Source: Roseobacter sp. SK209-2-6 (GTDB lineage Bacteria > Pseudomonadota > Alphaproteobacteria > Rhodobacterales > Rhodobacteraceae). Taken from it: a stretch of 64,000 nt of DNA. The stretch is from positions 272,001 through 336,000 of the forward strand of contig NZ_AAYC01000001.1 in the NCBI RefSeq assembly GCF_000169455.1. The letters are read 5' to 3'. Shown piece after piece: positions 53,301 to 63,528 of this stretch (position 1 is the first letter of the stretch; each line of letters begins with the position of its first letter). The notes under the pieces were generated by a model. That model was given only the letters and a program-made list of their open reading frames with translations. It ran no database searches and was not told where the DNA came from. The translations under genes were made by a program, and so were the position numbers.

Positions 53301-54567
53301 GCTCGGCTACGGTTCCAAGCTCTTCGTCAAAGCGGCTCAGCAGATTGCCCGTGGCGACAAATTGTTCGAATGGGATCCCTATACCCTGCCGATCATCGCC
53401 GAGAAGGCCGGTACTGCCAAATATGTCGACCTGATTTCAGGTATCGCCGTTCGCGACGAGACCGACGAAGCCACCGGCATGACCCAGAAGATCGTGATCG
53501 ACTGGCGTGCAGCACCAAAAGGCTCTGATCTGAAGCCAGAGATCATCTTGGTTGGCGAAGACGGTGAGCCTATGCGCAATGACTTGGGCAACCCGGTCAC
53601 CTATCCGATGTCGGTGGATGCGATCCTCTCCATTGAGGATGGCGACAAGATCCAGGCTGGTGACGTAGTTGCGCGTATTCCGCGCGAAGGTGCCAAGACC
53701 AAGGACATTACCGGTGGTCTGCCACGGGTTGCGGAACTGTTCGAAGCGCGCCGTCCAAAAGATCACGCGATCATCGCCGAAATCGATGGTTACGTGCGCT
53801 TTGGCCGCGACTACAAGAACAAGCGTCGCATCTCTATCGAGCCATCGGATGAGAGCATGGAAACCGTCGAATACATGGTGCCCAAGGGTAAGCACATTCC
53901 TGTTCAGGAAGGTGACTTTGTCCAGAAGGGTGACTACATCATGGATGGTAACCCGGCACCGCATGACATCCTTGCCATCATGGGTGTCGAAGCGCTGGCG
54001 AACTACATGATCGACGAGGTCCAGGACGTTTATCGTCTGCAGGGTGTGAAGATCAACGACAAGCACATCGAGGTGATCGTTCGCCAGATGCTGCAGAAGT
54101 GGGAGATCTCCGACTCTGGCGAAACTACGCTGCTCAAAGGTGAGCACGTGGACAAGCAGGAGTTTGAAGCCGCCAATGAGAAAGCGCTGTCGCGTGGCAA
54201 GCGCCCAGCTCAGGGTGCTCCTATCCTGCTCGGCATCACCAAGGCGTCCTTGCAGACACGTTCCTTCATCTCGGCGGCCTCCTTCCAGGAGACCACCCGC
54301 GTTCTGACCGAGGCTTCGGTTCAGGGCAAGAAGGACAAGCTGGTTGGCCTCAAAGAGAACGTCATCGTGGGTCGTCTGATCCCTGCCGGTACTGGTGGCG
54401 CCACTCAGCGCGTGCGTCAGATCGCTCAGGGTCGCGACAATGTGGTTCTGGAAGCCCGTCGTGAAGAGGCGGAAGCCGCAGCAGCTCTGGCCGCACCGAT
54501 GATGAATGACGATGTGATGGGTGATGATCTGGACAACCTGGTGGAAACACCGGAAAGCCGTGATTGA
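50326..54567 (+). CDS. rpoC: RNA polymerase subunit beta'
   Basis: A 1413-residue protein. The N-terminal zinc site is [20 protein letters not shown], the active centre [16 protein letters not shown] carries the Mg-binding aspartates, and the second zinc site is in [13 protein letters not shown]. It starts 52 bases after rpoB with GAGGTATCAAA before the ATG. The C-terminal [28 protein letters not shown] is followed by a short acidic tail. A terminator follows at 54597. Confidence 0.98.
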   Translation: MNQEITNNPFNPLTPPKVFDEIKVSLASPERILSWSYGEIKKPETINYRTFKPERDGLFCARIFGPIKDYECLCGKYKRMKYRGVVCEKCGVEVTLQKVRRERMGHIELAAPVAHIWFLKSLPSRIGLMLDMTLRDLERVLYFENYVVIEPGLTDLQYGQMMTEEEFMDAQDAYGMDAFTANIGAEAIREMLSQIDLESEAEHLRAELAEATGELKPKKIIKRLKVVESFLESGNRPEWMIMTVVPVIPPELRPLVPLDGGRFATSDLNDLYRRVINRNNRLKRLIELRAPDIIVRNEKRMLQESVDALFDNGRRGRVITGANKRPLKSLSDMLKGKQGRFRQNLLGKRVDFSGRSVIVTGPELKLHQCGLPKKMALELFKPFIYSRLEAKGLSSTVKQAKKLVEKERPEVWDILDEVIREHPVMLNRAPTLHRLGIQAFEPTLIEGKAIQLHPLVCSAFNADFDGDQMAVHVPLSLEAQLEARVLMMSTNNVLSPANGAPIIVPSQDMILGLYYVTLEREGMVGEGKVFGTIEEVQHALDAGEVHLHTKITARITQIDEEGNEVLKRFETTPGRVRLGALLPKNAKAPFELVNRLLRKKEVQQVIDTVYRYCGQKESVIFCDQIMTMGFREAFKAGISFGKDDMVIPDTKWTIVDDTRDQVKDFEQQYMDGLITQGEKYNKVVDAWSKCNDKVTEAMMTTISDDKRDENGAVMEPNSVYMMAHSGARGSVTQMKQLGGMRGLMAKPNGDIIETPIISNFKEGLTVLEYFNSTHGARKGLSDTALKTANSGYLTRRLVDVAQDCIVRDNDCGTENSITAEAAVNDGEVVASLGERILGRVVAEDVKRPGTEEILAVAGQLIDERLSDTIEEAGVASMRIRSPLTCEAEEGVCAMCYGRDLARGTKVNTGEAVGIIAAQSIGEPGTQLTMRTFHIGGVAQGGQQSFQEASQEGKIVFENENTLENANGEILVVGRNMKLIIEDEHGEERASHKLGYGSKLFVKAAQQIARGDKLFEWDPYTLPIIAEKAGTAKYVDLISGIAVRDETDEATGMTQKIVIDWRAAPKGSDLKPEIILVGEDGEPMRNDLGNPVTYPMSVDAILSIEDGDKIQAGDVVARIPREGAKTKDITGGLPRVAELFEARRPKDHAIIAEIDGYVRFGRDYKNKRRISIEPSDESMETVEYMVPKGKHIPVQEGDFVQKGDYIMDGNPAPHDILAIMGVEALANYMIDEVQDVYRLQGVKINDKHIEVIVRQMLQKWEISDSGETTLLKGEHVDKQEFEAANEKALSRGKRPAQGAPILLGITKASLQTRSFISAASFQETTRVLTEASVQGKKDKLVGLKENVIVGRLIPAGTGGATQRVRQIAQGRDNVVLEARREEAEAAAALAAPMMNDDVMGDDLDNLVETPESRD

Positions 54568-54596
54568 TCTGTTAATTACCTATTGAAAAGCGAAGA

Positions 54597-54628
54597 CCCC
54601 CGGACCTATGGTGCGGGGGTTTTCTTTT
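54597..54628 (+). terminator. Intrinsic terminator after rpoC
   Basis: CCCCCG ... CGGGGG with an inner ACC-TAT-GGT helix, followed by TTTTCTTTT. It ends the rplJL-rpoBC unit 30 bases after rpoC. Confidence 0.9.
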
Positions 54629-54769
54629 GCCATCTCGCCTGCTGCAAAAGGAACAATTGGGCGTCAGGAATGCCCTATCCCTTTGTTAGAATTGATCGAA
54701 TAATCCGGCTCTCTGCGCCGTGGGCTTTGCCACTGTGACCGACGCCGCTCAGTTTGAGATGGAACAGTT

Positions 54770-55636
54770 ATGACCAACAATCAGATGGGTGCGCTGCTGA
54801 TGATGGCCAGCATGGCGGCCTTTACCTTCAACGATACTTTGGTCAAAGCCGTGGGGGCAGAGCTACCCCTTTCGCAGATATTGGTGATCAGGGGGGCATT
54901 GGCCACCGCTTTGATCTTTGCTCTGGCGCGCTACATGGGATCGTTGCGGTTCCGACTGCCTGCTTTGGATTGGGGGCTACTACTGGGGAGATGCCTCTGT
55001 GAGGCGGGGGCTACTTACTTCTTTCTGAGCGCTTTGATGCTGATGCCGCTTGCCAATGTCACGGCGGTTCTGCAGATGCTTCCGCTCACGGTAACCCTCG
55101 GCGCGGCACTCTTTTTCCGCGAGGCGATAGGGTGGCGCCGCATGGTTGCTATCCTCGCGGGCTTTTGCGGGATGCTGCTGATTGTACGCCCCGGTCCCAC
55201 TGGTTTTGATGGTGCTTCTCTGTTTGCATTGGCCGCTGTCGTTTGCGTGACGGCACGGGATCTCTTTACCCGACGTATGTCTTCGGTTGTGCCTTCGATG
55301 ACGGTGACACTGATGGCTTCGCTCACTGTTCTTGGTTTTGGAGTGATCTACAGCTTTCAACAGGAATGGCAGCCGATGCAGCCCTGGCACTTTGCAACCT
55401 TGCTTGGCGCCGCTTGTTTCATATTCGGAGGATACCTGTTCTCGGTGATGACCATGCGAACGGGCGATGTCGCGGTTGTTTCCCCTTTCCGCTATAGCGG
55501 GTTGCTCTGGGCCCTTTTGCTGGGATGGTTTTTCTTCGGGGATTGGCCAGGTCCTTTGACACTGGTCGGGGCGGGGATCGTTGTGGGGGCTGGGCTATTC
55601 ACGCTCTATCGGGAGCGGCAGCAGGCCGGGAGCTGA
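54770..55636 (+). CDS. DMT-superfamily (EamA) transporter
   Basis: A 288-residue inner-membrane protein with about ten hydrophobic helices in two EamA halves (QMGALLMMASMAAFTFNDTLVKAV and LVIRGALATALIFALAR in the first, ALAAVVCVTARDLFTRR in the second). The pattern ARDLFTRRM and PFRYSGLLWALLLGWFFFGDWP near the end is common in this family. Such proteins export or import small metabolites; the substrate cannot be told. The 3' end overlaps the convergent glycosyltransferase by 42 bases. Confidence 0.88.
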   Translation: MTNNQMGALLMMASMAAFTFNDTLVKAVGAELPLSQILVIRGALATALIFALARYMGSLRFRLPALDWGLLLGRCLCEAGATYFFLSALMLMPLANVTAVLQMLPLTVTLGAALFFREAIGWRRMVAILAGFCGMLLIVRPGPTGFDGASLFALAAVVCVTARDLFTRRMSSVVPSMTVTLMASLTVLGFGVIYSFQQEWQPMQPWHFATLLGAACFIFGGYLFSVMTMRTGDVAVVSPFRYSGLLWALLLGWFFFGDWPGPLTLVGAGIVVGAGLFTLYRERQQAGS

Positions 55637-56434
55637 AAACGCACGGGCAACTTTCTTTGTATCTACATTGAAACGCTGTCTGATATGCTCGGCCTCATTC
55701 TCAGACATTGGCATAAGCGGGACCTTCTTGCCGCGTCCTTTTGAGCGGGAGTCGTTAAATCCGTTGTACCCACGCAGATACATGTCCTGATCCGGAAAGG
55801 TTAGGGTCGGGCTCTCTTGCCAGAGCAGGTGGTGCCCTTGATGCATGATGGTGCGATCTGAACCACCGGGCACTATGACGCCAAGGGCGAGTGCCAAACA
55901 AATCTCGCGATCCGGTGCAATTTGCAGTCCTTGAGCGGTAGCGCGATAAATATACCCTCGATTGAAATCGATGGTCGTGAGAGGGTAGCCCTGCCAGATG
56001 GGTTTCAAGTCCTTTGCGGCCTGTTTCAGCCGTGCGATGAAATCGACCGCCATGGCATCATCATCGTCCAGACGGAACTGAATGCAGGGTTCGGAAGGAT
56101 CTTCACGCGCGGCATTCAGAACCCGGATCATTTGCCGTCTGTGCCGCTCTGGTGGTTGCAGCGAAATCGCTACGTTCGGCAGATCTTCTGTCAGCTCGAG
56201 CAGCCGCTCCTGATAGCGCTCTGGAAAACACTCCCCTATGACTACGTGCAGCTGAAAATCTTGATCCGTTTGGCCCAGGACTGAGGGTAGGCAGACCGTT
56301 TCAAAGAGGCGAAATCGCTCTTCCAACCGCTCCGGCGCATAAAGAAAAGCGCGTCGCTCTTCCAGGCTCTCGTGGGTGATTTTGTAGCCGCCATAGCCAA
56401 CATATGAAAAGCGGCATAGCCCTATGACCTGCAT
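55595..56434 (-). CDS. Putative rhamnosyltransferase-family glycosyltransferase, copy 1
   Basis: A 279-residue protein. MQVIGLCRFSYVGYGGYKI, then LEERFRLFETVCLPSVLGQTDQDFQLHVVIGECFPERYQERL, then FRLDDDDAMAVDFIARLKQAA, whose DDDD is the metal/nucleotide-sugar site of GT-A folds. The family is annotated as putative rhamnosyl transferase (PF11316). The tail GLLPLPIERE overlaps the DMT gene. It is 47 bases downstream of the second copy, read in the same direction, so the pair is probably one unit. Target unknown, perhaps a surface glycan. Confidence 0.82.
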   Translation of the reverse strand: MQVIGLCRFSYVGYGGYKITHESLEERRAFLYAPERLEERFRLFETVCLPSVLGQTDQDFQLHVVIGECFPERYQERLLELTEDLPNVAISLQPPERHRRQMIRVLNAAREDPSEPCIQFRLDDDDAMAVDFIARLKQAAKDLKPIWQGYPLTTIDFNRGYIYRATAQGLQIAPDREICLALALGVIVPGGSDRTIMHQGHHLLWQESPTLTFPDQDMYLRGYNGFNDSRSKGRGKKVPLMPMSENEAEHIRQRFNVDTKKVARAFSAPGLLPLPIERE

Positions 56435-56481
56435 TGATCCGGCTCTCTTGTATCTGGCTTTTGACTGGTTCGGTGCATCGA

Positions 56482-57288
56482 TTAGAACCCTGAGAAAGCC
56501 GCTTTGATCCGGTCTTCGTTCATTGCAAAGCGCGCTTCAAATTCCCCCGACAGCTCGGCAGAAAGAAGGGTGACGGGAACTGGTTTGACCCGCTTTTGGC
56601 GAGAGTCGTTATAGCTATTGTGAGTTCTGACAAACATTGGCTCATCGCAGATGGTGACGGTCGGCATGAAGCGGGGAATCTTTTCATGGGCGAAGTTCAT
56701 GATGGTTTGCCTGCAACCCCCTTCCACATACATGCCCAAAGAAGCCACATAATAGGGGCGGTGAATTTCGGCAGCGGCAATGCCGCTATGATCCACCTCG
56801 GCCACATAACCTTTGTTGAAATCGAAACCGACGGTTTTGTTCTTTGTAATCAAACCGGGGCAATCCCTGACAGCCTCGCGCAGGCGTTCAACAAAATCGA
56901 CTGAAATTGCATCGTCGTCGTCATGGCGGAATTGCAAACAAGGCTGGGAAGGATCGCGGCGCGCCTTGTTCAAGACTTCCTTCATGACCTCTCGCTGTTT
57001 GCGCGGGGGCTCGCTGTGGATCCGAACCTGAGGCATGTCCGAAGTCATATCCTGAAGGCGGTCGCGGTGCTGCTGTGGCAGGCTGTCTCCAACTACGATG
57101 ATCAGTTCAAACTCCTGATCGGTTTGCTCACGTAGGCAAGGTAGGGCGATATGTTCCATCAACCGGAAACGCTCTTCCAGTCTCTCTTCCGCATAGAGAT
57201 AGCGAATACGCTCCTCAATGCTGCCGTGTTCAACCTGGAACCCACCGATCGCGGGGTAGGAAAAGCGGCACAATCCGATTACTTGCAT
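56482..57288 (-). CDS. Putative rhamnosyltransferase-family glycosyltransferase, copy 2
   Basis: A 268-residue paralogue of the neighbour, with the same opening MQVIGLCRFSYPAIGGFQV, the same LEERFRLMEHIALPCLREQTDQEFELIIVVGDSLPQQHRDRL and FRHDDDDAISVDFVERL. The C-terminal part differs more (GMYVEGGCRQTIMNFAHEKIPRFMPTVTICDEPMFVRTHNSYNDSRQK). I took the ATG at 57288 because the shared motif starts there. The differences suggest that the two act on different acceptor or donor sugars. Confidence 0.82.
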   Translation of the reverse strand: MQVIGLCRFSYPAIGGFQVEHGSIEERIRYLYAEERLEERFRLMEHIALPCLREQTDQEFELIIVVGDSLPQQHRDRLQDMTSDMPQVRIHSEPPRKQREVMKEVLNKARRDPSQPCLQFRHDDDDAISVDFVERLREAVRDCPGLITKNKTVGFDFNKGYVAEVDHSGIAAAEIHRPYYVASLGMYVEGGCRQTIMNFAHEKIPRFMPTVTICDEPMFVRTHNSYNDSRQKRVKPVPVTLLSAELSGEFEARFAMNEDRIKAAFSGF

Positions 57289-57465
57289 GAATATGCCCTG
57301 TCTGCTCAATAGGGGACTGCTTAGTGGTGTTCTGTTCACTATGCCGAGCAGGGGGCAGCGCTGCAAGCGATGTCGCTTGGGCCACCGCATTGGCGTTCAA
57401 CGGCCTGGGTCTTTGCATATCGGAGCTTTTGGGCGCGCAACAGATAGCTCCTTGGCCGCGCCCTG

Positions 57466-57494
57466 TTGACACCAGCAGCGACTCCCCCTATACG
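57466..57494 (+). promoter_or_regulatory. Sigma70-type promoter for rpsL-rpsG-fusA-tuf
   Basis: TTGACA (57466-57471), exactly 17 bases, TATACG (57489-57494). It lies in the 431-base gap between the glycosyltransferases and rpsL, 225 bases before the rpsL start. No other gene is seen in that gap. Confidence 0.72.
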
Positions 57495-57719
57495 CGCGCC
57501 TATCCGGCACCCGGAGTGTATTCTCCAATAGCCGAATTCAAAATTGCAGTGGCTCAAGGTCCGGGCACTTTTATCACCCGGATCCTCTGTAAACACACCG
57601 CGTCGTCTCACCTCGGAATGGGAGCGATTGCGGTTTTTGCGCTTGTGGACGCATAAGTGCAGCGAAAGAACCCGCACGCGCCGGCGTGCATGACATGTTG
57701 CTAAACGGGGAATACCTGA

Positions 57720-58091
57720 ATGCCAACGATCCAACAGCTGATCCGCAAGCCGCGTCAGCCGAAGCGTAAAGTCTCGAAGTCCCAGCACCTCGAGCAGTGC
57801 CCGCAGAAGCGCGGCGTCTGCACCCGCGTGTACACCACCACACCTAAGAAACCGAACTCCGCGATGCGGAAAGTTGCCAAGGTCCGCCTGACCAACGGTT
57901 TCGAAGTGATCTCCTACATTCCCGGTGAAAGCCACAACCTTCAGGAACACTCTGTGGTTCTGATCCGCGGCGGCCGTGTAAAAGACCTTCCCGGTGTCCG
58001 TTACCACATCCTGCGCGGTGTTCTGGATACCCAGGGCGTCAAAGACCGTAAGCAACGTCGTTCGAAGTACGGCGCGAAGCGTCCTAAGTAA
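57720..58091 (+). CDS. rpsL: 30S ribosomal protein S12
   Basis: A 123-residue protein, [22 protein letters not shown]. The decoding-site segment [19 protein letters not shown] and [18 protein letters not shown] carry lysines at the two positions whose change gives streptomycin resistance, so the sequence looks wild type. The usual str-operon order follows. Confidence 0.98.
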   Translation: MPTIQQLIRKPRQPKRKVSKSQHLEQCPQKRGVCTRVYTTTPKKPNSAMRKVAKVRLTNGFEVISYIPGESHNLQEHSVVLIRGGRVKDLPGVRYHILRGVLDTQGVKDRKQRRSKYGAKRPK

Positions 58092-58106
58092 GAAGGAGAG
58101 GCTGAT

Positions 58107-58577
58107 ATGTCACGTCGTCACGCCGCTGAAAAACGCGAAGTACTGCCAGACGCAAAGTTTGGTGACCGCGTTCTGACCAAATTCATGAACAACCTGATGA
58201 TCGACGGCAAAAAAGCCGTTGCTGAGCGGATTGTTTACAACGCATTCGACCGCGTCGAAGGCAAGATCAAGCGCGCCCCTGTGGAAGTTTTCCACGAAGC
58301 GCTCGACAACATCAAACCTTCTGTTGAGGTTCGCTCGCGCCGTGTTGGTGGTGCAACCTACCAGGTTCCGGTTGAAGTGCGCCCCGAGCGCCGCGAAGCT
58401 CTGGCCATCCGCTGGCTGATCACCGCTGCGCGCAACCGCAACGAAAACACCATGGAAGAGCGCCTGGCCGGCGAGCTGCTGGACGCTGTTCAGTCCCGCG
58501 GCACTGCCGTTAAAAAGCGCGAAGACACCCACAAGATGGCCGAGGCGAACAAAGCCTTCAGCCATTACCGTTGGTAA
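58107..58577 (+). CDS. rpsG: 30S ribosomal protein S7
   Basis: A 156-residue protein, [20 protein letters not shown]. The conserved [60 protein letters not shown] and late [11 protein letters not shown] are present. It nucleates assembly of the 30S head. AAGGAGAGGCTGAT precedes the ATG. Confidence 0.98.
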   Translation: MSRRHAAEKREVLPDAKFGDRVLTKFMNNLMIDGKKAVAERIVYNAFDRVEGKIKRAPVEVFHEALDNIKPSVEVRSRRVGGATYQVPVEVRPERREALAIRWLITAARNRNENTMEERLAGELLDAVQSRGTAVKKREDTHKMAEANKAFSHYRW

Positions 58578-58595
58578 GCCGGAGGATCTAGACCT

Positions 58596-60713
58596 ATGGC
58601 ACGCGAATATCCGCTCGAACTGTACCGCAACTTCGGTATCATGGCGCACATCGATGCAGGTAAAACCACCTGCTCCGAGCGCATCCTGTATTACACCGGC
58701 AAATCCCACAACATTGGTGAGGTGCACGACGGTGCAGCCACCATGGACTGGATGGAGCAGGAGCAGGAACGCGGCATCACCATCACCTCGGCTGCGACCA
58801 CCACGTTCTGGGAACGCACCGAAGATGGTGAAACCGCTGATTCTCCGAAGCACCGGATGAACATCATCGACACCCCCGGCCACGTTGACTTCACCATTGA
58901 AGTTGAGCGTTCGCTGGCGGTTCTCGACGGTGCTGTCTGCGTTCTCGACGCCAACGCTGGTGTAGAGCCCCAGACCGAAACCGTTTGGCGTCAGGCTGAC
59001 CGCTACAAAGTTCCGCGCATGGTTTTTGTCAACAAGATGGACAAAATCGGTGCCGACTTCTTCAACTGTGTCAACATGATTGAAGACCGCACCGGCGCAC
59101 GCGCTGTACCTGTTGGTGTTCCGATTGGTGCCGAGACCGAGCTGGAAGGCCTGGTTGACCTGGTCAACATGGAAGAATGGCTGTGGCAGGGTGAAGACCT
59201 CGGTGCGTCCTGGATCAAAGCTCCGATCCGCGACAGCCTGAAAGACATGGCTGACGAATGGCGCGGCAAAATGGTCGAAGCAGCCGTCGAAATGGACGAC
59301 GACGCCATGGAAGCCTACCTGGAAGGCGAAGAGCCCGACGTGGCAACTCTGCGCAAACTGCTGCGCAAGGGTACACTCGAGCTGGCTTTCGTTCCTGTGC
59401 TGGGTGGTTCCGCGTTCAAAAACAAAGGTGTTCAGCCGCTGTTGAACGCTGTGATCGACTATCTGCCCAGCCCGCTGGACGTTGTTGATTACATGGGCTT
59501 CAAACCTGGTGACGAGACGGAAACCCGTGACATCGCCCGCCGTGCGGATGATGAAATGGCCTTCTCTGGCCTGGCGTTCAAAATCATGAACGACCCCTTT
59601 GTTGGCTCGCTGACATTTACCCGCATCTACTCCGGTGTTCTGAACAAGGGTGATACCTTGCTGAACTCCACCAAGGGTAAAAAAGAGCGCGTTGGCCGGA
59701 TGATGATGATGCACTCGAATGACCGTGAAGAGATCACGGAAGCATTCGCGGGCGACATCATCGCGTTGGCTGGCCTGAAGGACACCACCACCGGTGATAC
59801 CCTCTGCTCCAACAACGATCCCGTCGTTCTGGAAACCATGACCTTCCCTGATCCGGTTATCGAGATCGCGGTTGAGCCCAAAACCAAGGGCGACCAGGAG
59901 AAGATGTCCCAGGGTCTGGCCCGTCTGGCCGCTGAAGACCCCTCCTTCCGTGTGGAGACCGACCTCGAGTCCGGTCAGACCATCATGAAGGGCATGGGCG
60001 AACTTCACCTGGACATCCTGGTTGACCGTCTGAAGCGCGAGTTCAAGGTTGAGGCCAACATCGGTGCGCCGCAGGTGGCCTACCGTGAGACCATCTCCAA
60101 GTCGATCGAGCATACTTACACCCACAAGAAACAATCTGGTGGTTCCGGTCAGTACGCGGAAGTCAAAATGGAGATCATGCCGACCGAAGCTGGCGAAGGC
60201 TACTCCTTCGAGAGCCGCATCGTTGGCGGTGCTGTTCCCAAGGAATACATCCCTGGTGTTGAAAAAGGCATCAAGTCCGTCATGGATAGCGGCCCTCTGG
60301 CTGGCTTCCCCGTGATCGACTTCAAAGTTGCCCTGATCGACGGTAAGTTCCACGATGTGGACTCCAGCGTTCTGGCCTTTGAAATCGCTGCTCGTATGGC
60401 GATGCGCGAAGGTATGAAACTGGCGGGTGCAAAACTGCTTGAGCCGATCATGAAGGTGGAAGTGATCACCCCGGAAGAATACACCGGCGGTATCATTGGC
60501 GACCTCACCTCCCGTCGCGGTCAGGTGTCCGGTCAGGAACCACGCGGCAACGCGATTGCAATCGACTCTAACGTGCCTCTGGCCAATATGTTCGGTTACA
60601 TCAACACCCTGCGTTCGATGAGCTCGGGCCGCGCCCAGTTCAGCATGCAGTTCTCCCACTACGATCCCGTACCGCAGAACATCTCGGACGAGATCCAGGC
60701 GAAATACGCATAA
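58596..60713 (+). CDS. fusA: Elongation factor G
   Basis: A 705-residue protein. GTPase motifs: G1 [10 protein letters not shown]3 DTPGHVD, G4 NKMDK. Domain IV ([16 protein letters not shown]) and domain V ([13 protein letters not shown]) are complete. It drives translocation of tRNA and mRNA. GGAGGATCT is before the ATG; rpsG lies 18 bases upstream. The long frame on the opposite strand is a shadow. Confidence 0.98.
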   Translation: MAREYPLELYRNFGIMAHIDAGKTTCSERILYYTGKSHNIGEVHDGAATMDWMEQEQERGITITSAATTTFWERTEDGETADSPKHRMNIIDTPGHVDFTIEVERSLAVLDGAVCVLDANAGVEPQTETVWRQADRYKVPRMVFVNKMDKIGADFFNCVNMIEDRTGARAVPVGVPIGAETELEGLVDLVNMEEWLWQGEDLGASWIKAPIRDSLKDMADEWRGKMVEAAVEMDDDAMEAYLEGEEPDVATLRKLLRKGTLELAFVPVLGGSAFKNKGVQPLLNAVIDYLPSPLDVVDYMGFKPGDETETRDIARRADDEMAFSGLAFKIMNDPFVGSLTFTRIYSGVLNKGDTLLNSTKGKKERVGRMMMMHSNDREEITEAFAGDIIALAGLKDTTTGDTLCSNNDPVVLETMTFPDPVIEIAVEPKTKGDQEKMSQGLARLAAEDPSFRVETDLESGQTIMKGMGELHLDILVDRLKREFKVEANIGAPQVAYRETISKSIEHTYTHKKQSGGSGQYAEVKMEIMPTEAGEGYSFESRIVGGAVPKEYIPGVEKGIKSVMDSGPLAGFPVIDFKVALIDGKFHDVDSSVLAFEIAARMAMREGMKLAGAKLLEPIMKVEVITPEEYTGGIIGDLTSRRGQVSGQEPRGNAIAIDSNVPLANMFGYINTLRSMSSGRAQFSMQFSHYDPVPQNISDEIQAKYA

Positions 60714-60777
60714 AGCGTCTAGAAATCGGGAGGCTCGCAGCTCTGCGGGCCTCTCCTGAAACAATAGGAGGCCTCTC

Positions 60778-61953
60778 ATGGCTAAGGAAAAGTTTGAACG
60801 CACGAAGCCGCACGTCAACATCGGCACCATCGGCCACGTTGACCACGGTAAAACCACGCTGACCGCAGCGATCACCAAGTACTTTGGTGACTTCAAAGCC
60901 TACGACCAGATCGACGGCGCGCCTGAAGAGAAAGCCCGCGGCATCACCATCTCGACCGCACACGTCGAGTATGAAACCGAAGGCCGTCACTACGCACACG
61001 TTGACTGCCCCGGCCACGCCGACTACGTGAAAAACATGATCACCGGTGCTGCTCAGATGGACGGCGCGATCCTGGTTGTGAACGCCGCTGACGGCCCAAT
61101 GCCTCAGACCCGTGAGCACATCCTCTTGGGCCGCCAGGTTGGCATCCCGAAGATGGTCGTCTTCATGAACAAAGTTGACCAGGTTGACGACGAAGAGCTG
61201 CTGGAACTCGTTGAGATGGAAATCCGCGAGCTGCTGTCTTCCTACGACTACCCCGGCGACGATATCCCAATCGTTGCAGGTTCCGCTCTGGCGGCGATGG
61301 AAGGCAACAAGCCAGAAATCGGCGAAGAGAAGATCAAAGAGCTGATGGCGGCTGTTGACGAGTACATCGACACCCCTGAGCGCGCTGTTGACCAGCCCTT
61401 CCTGATGCCGATCGAAGACGTGTTCTCGATCTCCGGCCGTGGTACTGTTGTGACCGGTCGTGTTGAGCGCGGCGTGATCAACGTTGGCGACTCGATCGAA
61501 ATCGTTGGTATCCGTGACACCTCCACCACCACCTGCACCGGTGTGGAAATGTTCCGCAAGCTGCTGGACCGCGGTGAAGCGGGCGACAACATCGGCGCCC
61601 TGCTGCGCGGTGTTGACCGTGACGGCGTTGAGCGTGGCCAGGTTCTGTGTAAGCCAGGTTCCGTGAAGCCGCACACCAAGTTCGAAGCTGAGGCCTATAT
61701 CCTCACCAAAGAAGAAGGTGGTCGTCACACCCCGTTCTTCGCGAACTACCGTCCGCAGTTCTACTTCCGCACCACCGACGTCACCGGCACCGTTGAGCTG
61801 CCTGCTGGCACCGAGATGGTGATGCCGGGCGACAACCTGAAGTTCAACGTTGAACTGATTGCCCCGATCGCCATGGAGCAGGGCCTGCGCTTCGCGATCC
61901 GCGAAGGTGGCCGCACCGTCGGCGCCGGCGTTGTGTCGAAGATCACTGAGTAA
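60778..61953 (+). CDS. tuf: Elongation factor Tu
   Basis: A 391-residue protein, [32 protein letters not shown] (G1 GHVDHGKT), [19 protein letters not shown], with complete beta-barrel domains ([27 protein letters not shown]). It carries aminoacyl-tRNA to the ribosome. AGGAGGCCTCTC before the ATG is a strong ribosome-binding site. It ends at a terminator; rpsJ is not next, so the str and S10 operons are separate here. Confidence 0.98.
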   Translation: MAKEKFERTKPHVNIGTIGHVDHGKTTLTAAITKYFGDFKAYDQIDGAPEEKARGITISTAHVEYETEGRHYAHVDCPGHADYVKNMITGAAQMDGAILVVNAADGPMPQTREHILLGRQVGIPKMVVFMNKVDQVDDEELLELVEMEIRELLSSYDYPGDDIPIVAGSALAAMEGNKPEIGEEKIKELMAAVDEYIDTPERAVDQPFLMPIEDVFSISGRGTVVTGRVERGVINVGDSIEIVGIRDTSTTTCTGVEMFRKLLDRGEAGDNIGALLRGVDRDGVERGQVLCKPGSVKPHTKFEAEAYILTKEEGGRHTPFFANYRPQFYFRTTDVTGTVELPAGTEMVMPGDNLKFNVELIAPIAMEQGLRFAIREGGRTVGAGVVSKITE

Positions 61954-61981
61954 TTCGCACCTGCGAATGAACAGACGGAAA

Positions 61982-62007
61982 GGGCGCCCCTCGGGCGCCC
62001 TTTTTGT
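61982..62007 (+). terminator. Intrinsic terminator after tuf
   Basis: GGGCGCC...GGCGCCC with a short loop, then TTTTTGTTTG, 29 bases after the tuf stop. Confidence 0.9.
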
Positions 62008-62163
62008 TTGAATTCAGTGATCCCGAGACGCACATACTGAGCTGTATCCAAAATTCACTAAGTAGGGTCGCGTTTCCATAGGGAGCTTTGGCCTGCGGTG
62101 GCAGGGTATTCGCGCCAAGGCATGAATGTCCCGAAAAACCGCTTGGGTGTCACACAATAGAAA

Positions 62164-62190
62164 GGGCCGCTCATCCGAGCGGCCCTTTTT
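62164..62190 (+). terminator. Second, perfect terminator without a gene in front
   Basis: GGGCCGCTC-ATCC-GAGCGGCCC (9 bp, perfect), then TTTTT. The 150 bases between the tuf terminator and this one contain no protein gene. It could back up tuf termination or end a small RNA. The following 215 bases to 62407 show nothing. Confidence 0.8.
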
Positions 62191-62407
62191 CCGTGTTGGA
62201 AAATCTGAACGAGCCGGAACAAAGCCCTAGACCCCGGTCAGGTGCGTTCTCTTCACATTATTGATCAGGCCAACGGAATGACAGTTCACCGGTTTGGTTC
62301 GTTTTACGAAAGCTGGCGTTTGTTCTGAATGCAGTGCGTGAGAAAAGAGCCCAGAACCACCCGATGCTGCACGTAACACGAACCTCCGGTTCGGTAGAAC
62401 GCGGAGG

Positions 62408-63067
62408 CTAACGCGTTAGCACCGCCACAACATCGGTAGCGAGGTCTTGGCTACGCACCATAGAGCCGTGACAGGGTATGATCATCGACGGTGCACCTGT
62501 TGTCGTTTCTGCTTGAACCCACGCGGTATAGACATCCATGTCTTTAACTCCGTAGTTCGGAAATGTGCCAAGCATTTCGACAGACACACCGACACTACCC
62601 ATCTTTCCAGAGGGCCCCTTGAAGCTATCGCAGACGATCCAAACCTGTTCCAGTCTGGCTTTGACAATCAGCCAGACCTCGCCAGTTTTCAATCCTTTCG
62701 GCTCAGCGATTCTGCAGCCCTCCGGTAGCAGCGGCTCCAACAGCTCAAGGCTGTCAAATGACAGTCCTGTCTGTTTCTCAAGGCGAGGTTGAGCGCGCTC
62801 AGAGCAGACAAGTTTTGCTTCTGGGAAGGCCTCCGCGTATTCTCTGAGCCCTTTGTGGTGGTAGTGGTTCGGCGCGAGCAAGACAGAAACCTCACCTATG
62901 TCGGCCAAGCTGTCTTTCGTAACATCGCCCAGGCCGAGCACTGGGCTGTAAAGGCACAGCGAACCATCACTTAATCTCAGTGCCGTGCAGCGTAAGCTAC
63001 CTTTCTGCGCCGACCAGATTTCTGATTGATCTGGGACCTGTGAAAATGCGGATAAAGCCTTACTCAT
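62408..63067 (-). CDS. MBL-fold-like protein of unknown function
   Basis: A 219-residue protein. The start at the ATG 63067 overlaps the upstream stop (ATGA). LRLSDGSLCLYSPV, then SVLLAPNHYHHKGLREYAEAFPEAKLVCSERAQPRL, WIVCDSFKGPSG and MIIPCHGS resemble metallo-beta-lactamase-like proteins of the DUF4336 kind, but NHYHHKG replaces the canonical HxHxDH motif, so metal use is uncertain. It is the last gene in a leftward operon with a membrane protein and a TetR regulator. Confidence 0.7.
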   Translation of the reverse strand: MSKALSAFSQVPDQSEIWSAQKGSLRCTALRLSDGSLCLYSPVLGLGDVTKDSLADIGEVSVLLAPNHYHHKGLREYAEAFPEAKLVCSERAQPRLEKQTGLSFDSLELLEPLLPEGCRIAEPKGLKTGEVWLIVKARLEQVWIVCDSFKGPSGKMGSVGVSVEMLGTFPNYGVKDMDVYTAWVQAETTTGAPSMIIPCHGSMVRSQDLATDVVAVLTR

Positions 63068-63528
63068 GCAATCCGTTCCCGATCTCTGGTAGCGAACCAC
63101 CAGGCAATCAGCGCCGCAATGACCATTTCAATCCATGCCATTGGAAGCGCGATTGCGAGTACGTTTGTCGTGGCGAGGTTCATGTTGAAGAGACCCAGCC
63201 AAAGGATAACGAACACCGCCATCCAGGCGCCAGTGCCGTATAGAATTGCATGCACGGCAGACGCCCCAAAGAGCTTCATGGCCATCGATGGCAAAAGCGT
63301 TGCAGTGAGCACCAGAATGGTGTCCCAAATGCTCCAGATCATGAACACAGACAGGTTCATTGGCGCGACATCGGGCAGCATCGGGAAAGCACTCCGCATC
63401 ATAGGCATGACAAAGATAAAGTACCGGAATACCTCTGATGCGTTGATCCAGAGGAAGTTCGCAATCAGCGCCGCGATGAATGGCGACACAGGAGAAGTTG
63501 TTTTGTGATTATGGGTGATTGTAGTCAT
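63064..63528 (-). CDS. Four-helix membrane protein of unknown function
   Basis: A 154-residue protein with four hydrophobic segments (FIAALIANFLWINASEVFRYFIF, MIWSIWDTILVLTATLLP, AILYGTGAWMAVFVILWLGLF, TTNVLAIALPMAWIEMVIAALIAWWFA). It has no recognised domain. The start overlaps the TetR gene by 4 bases and its stop overlaps the next gene, so translation is coupled over the three genes. Confidence 0.7.
   Translation of the reverse strand: MTTITHNHKTTSPVSPFIAALIANFLWINASEVFRYFIFVMPMMRSAFPMLPDVAPMNLSVFMIWSIWDTILVLTATLLPSMAMKLFGASAVHAILYGTGAWMAVFVILWLGLFNMNLATTNVLAIALPMAWIEMVIAALIAWWFATRDRERIA

Noticed and set aside
47346-60896. Very long reading frames on the minus strand opposite rpoB, rpoC and fusA/tuf (700-930 codons)
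   Set aside because: They mirror highly biased codon use of the strongly expressed genes on the plus strand, lack ribosome-binding sites and show no protein family pattern.
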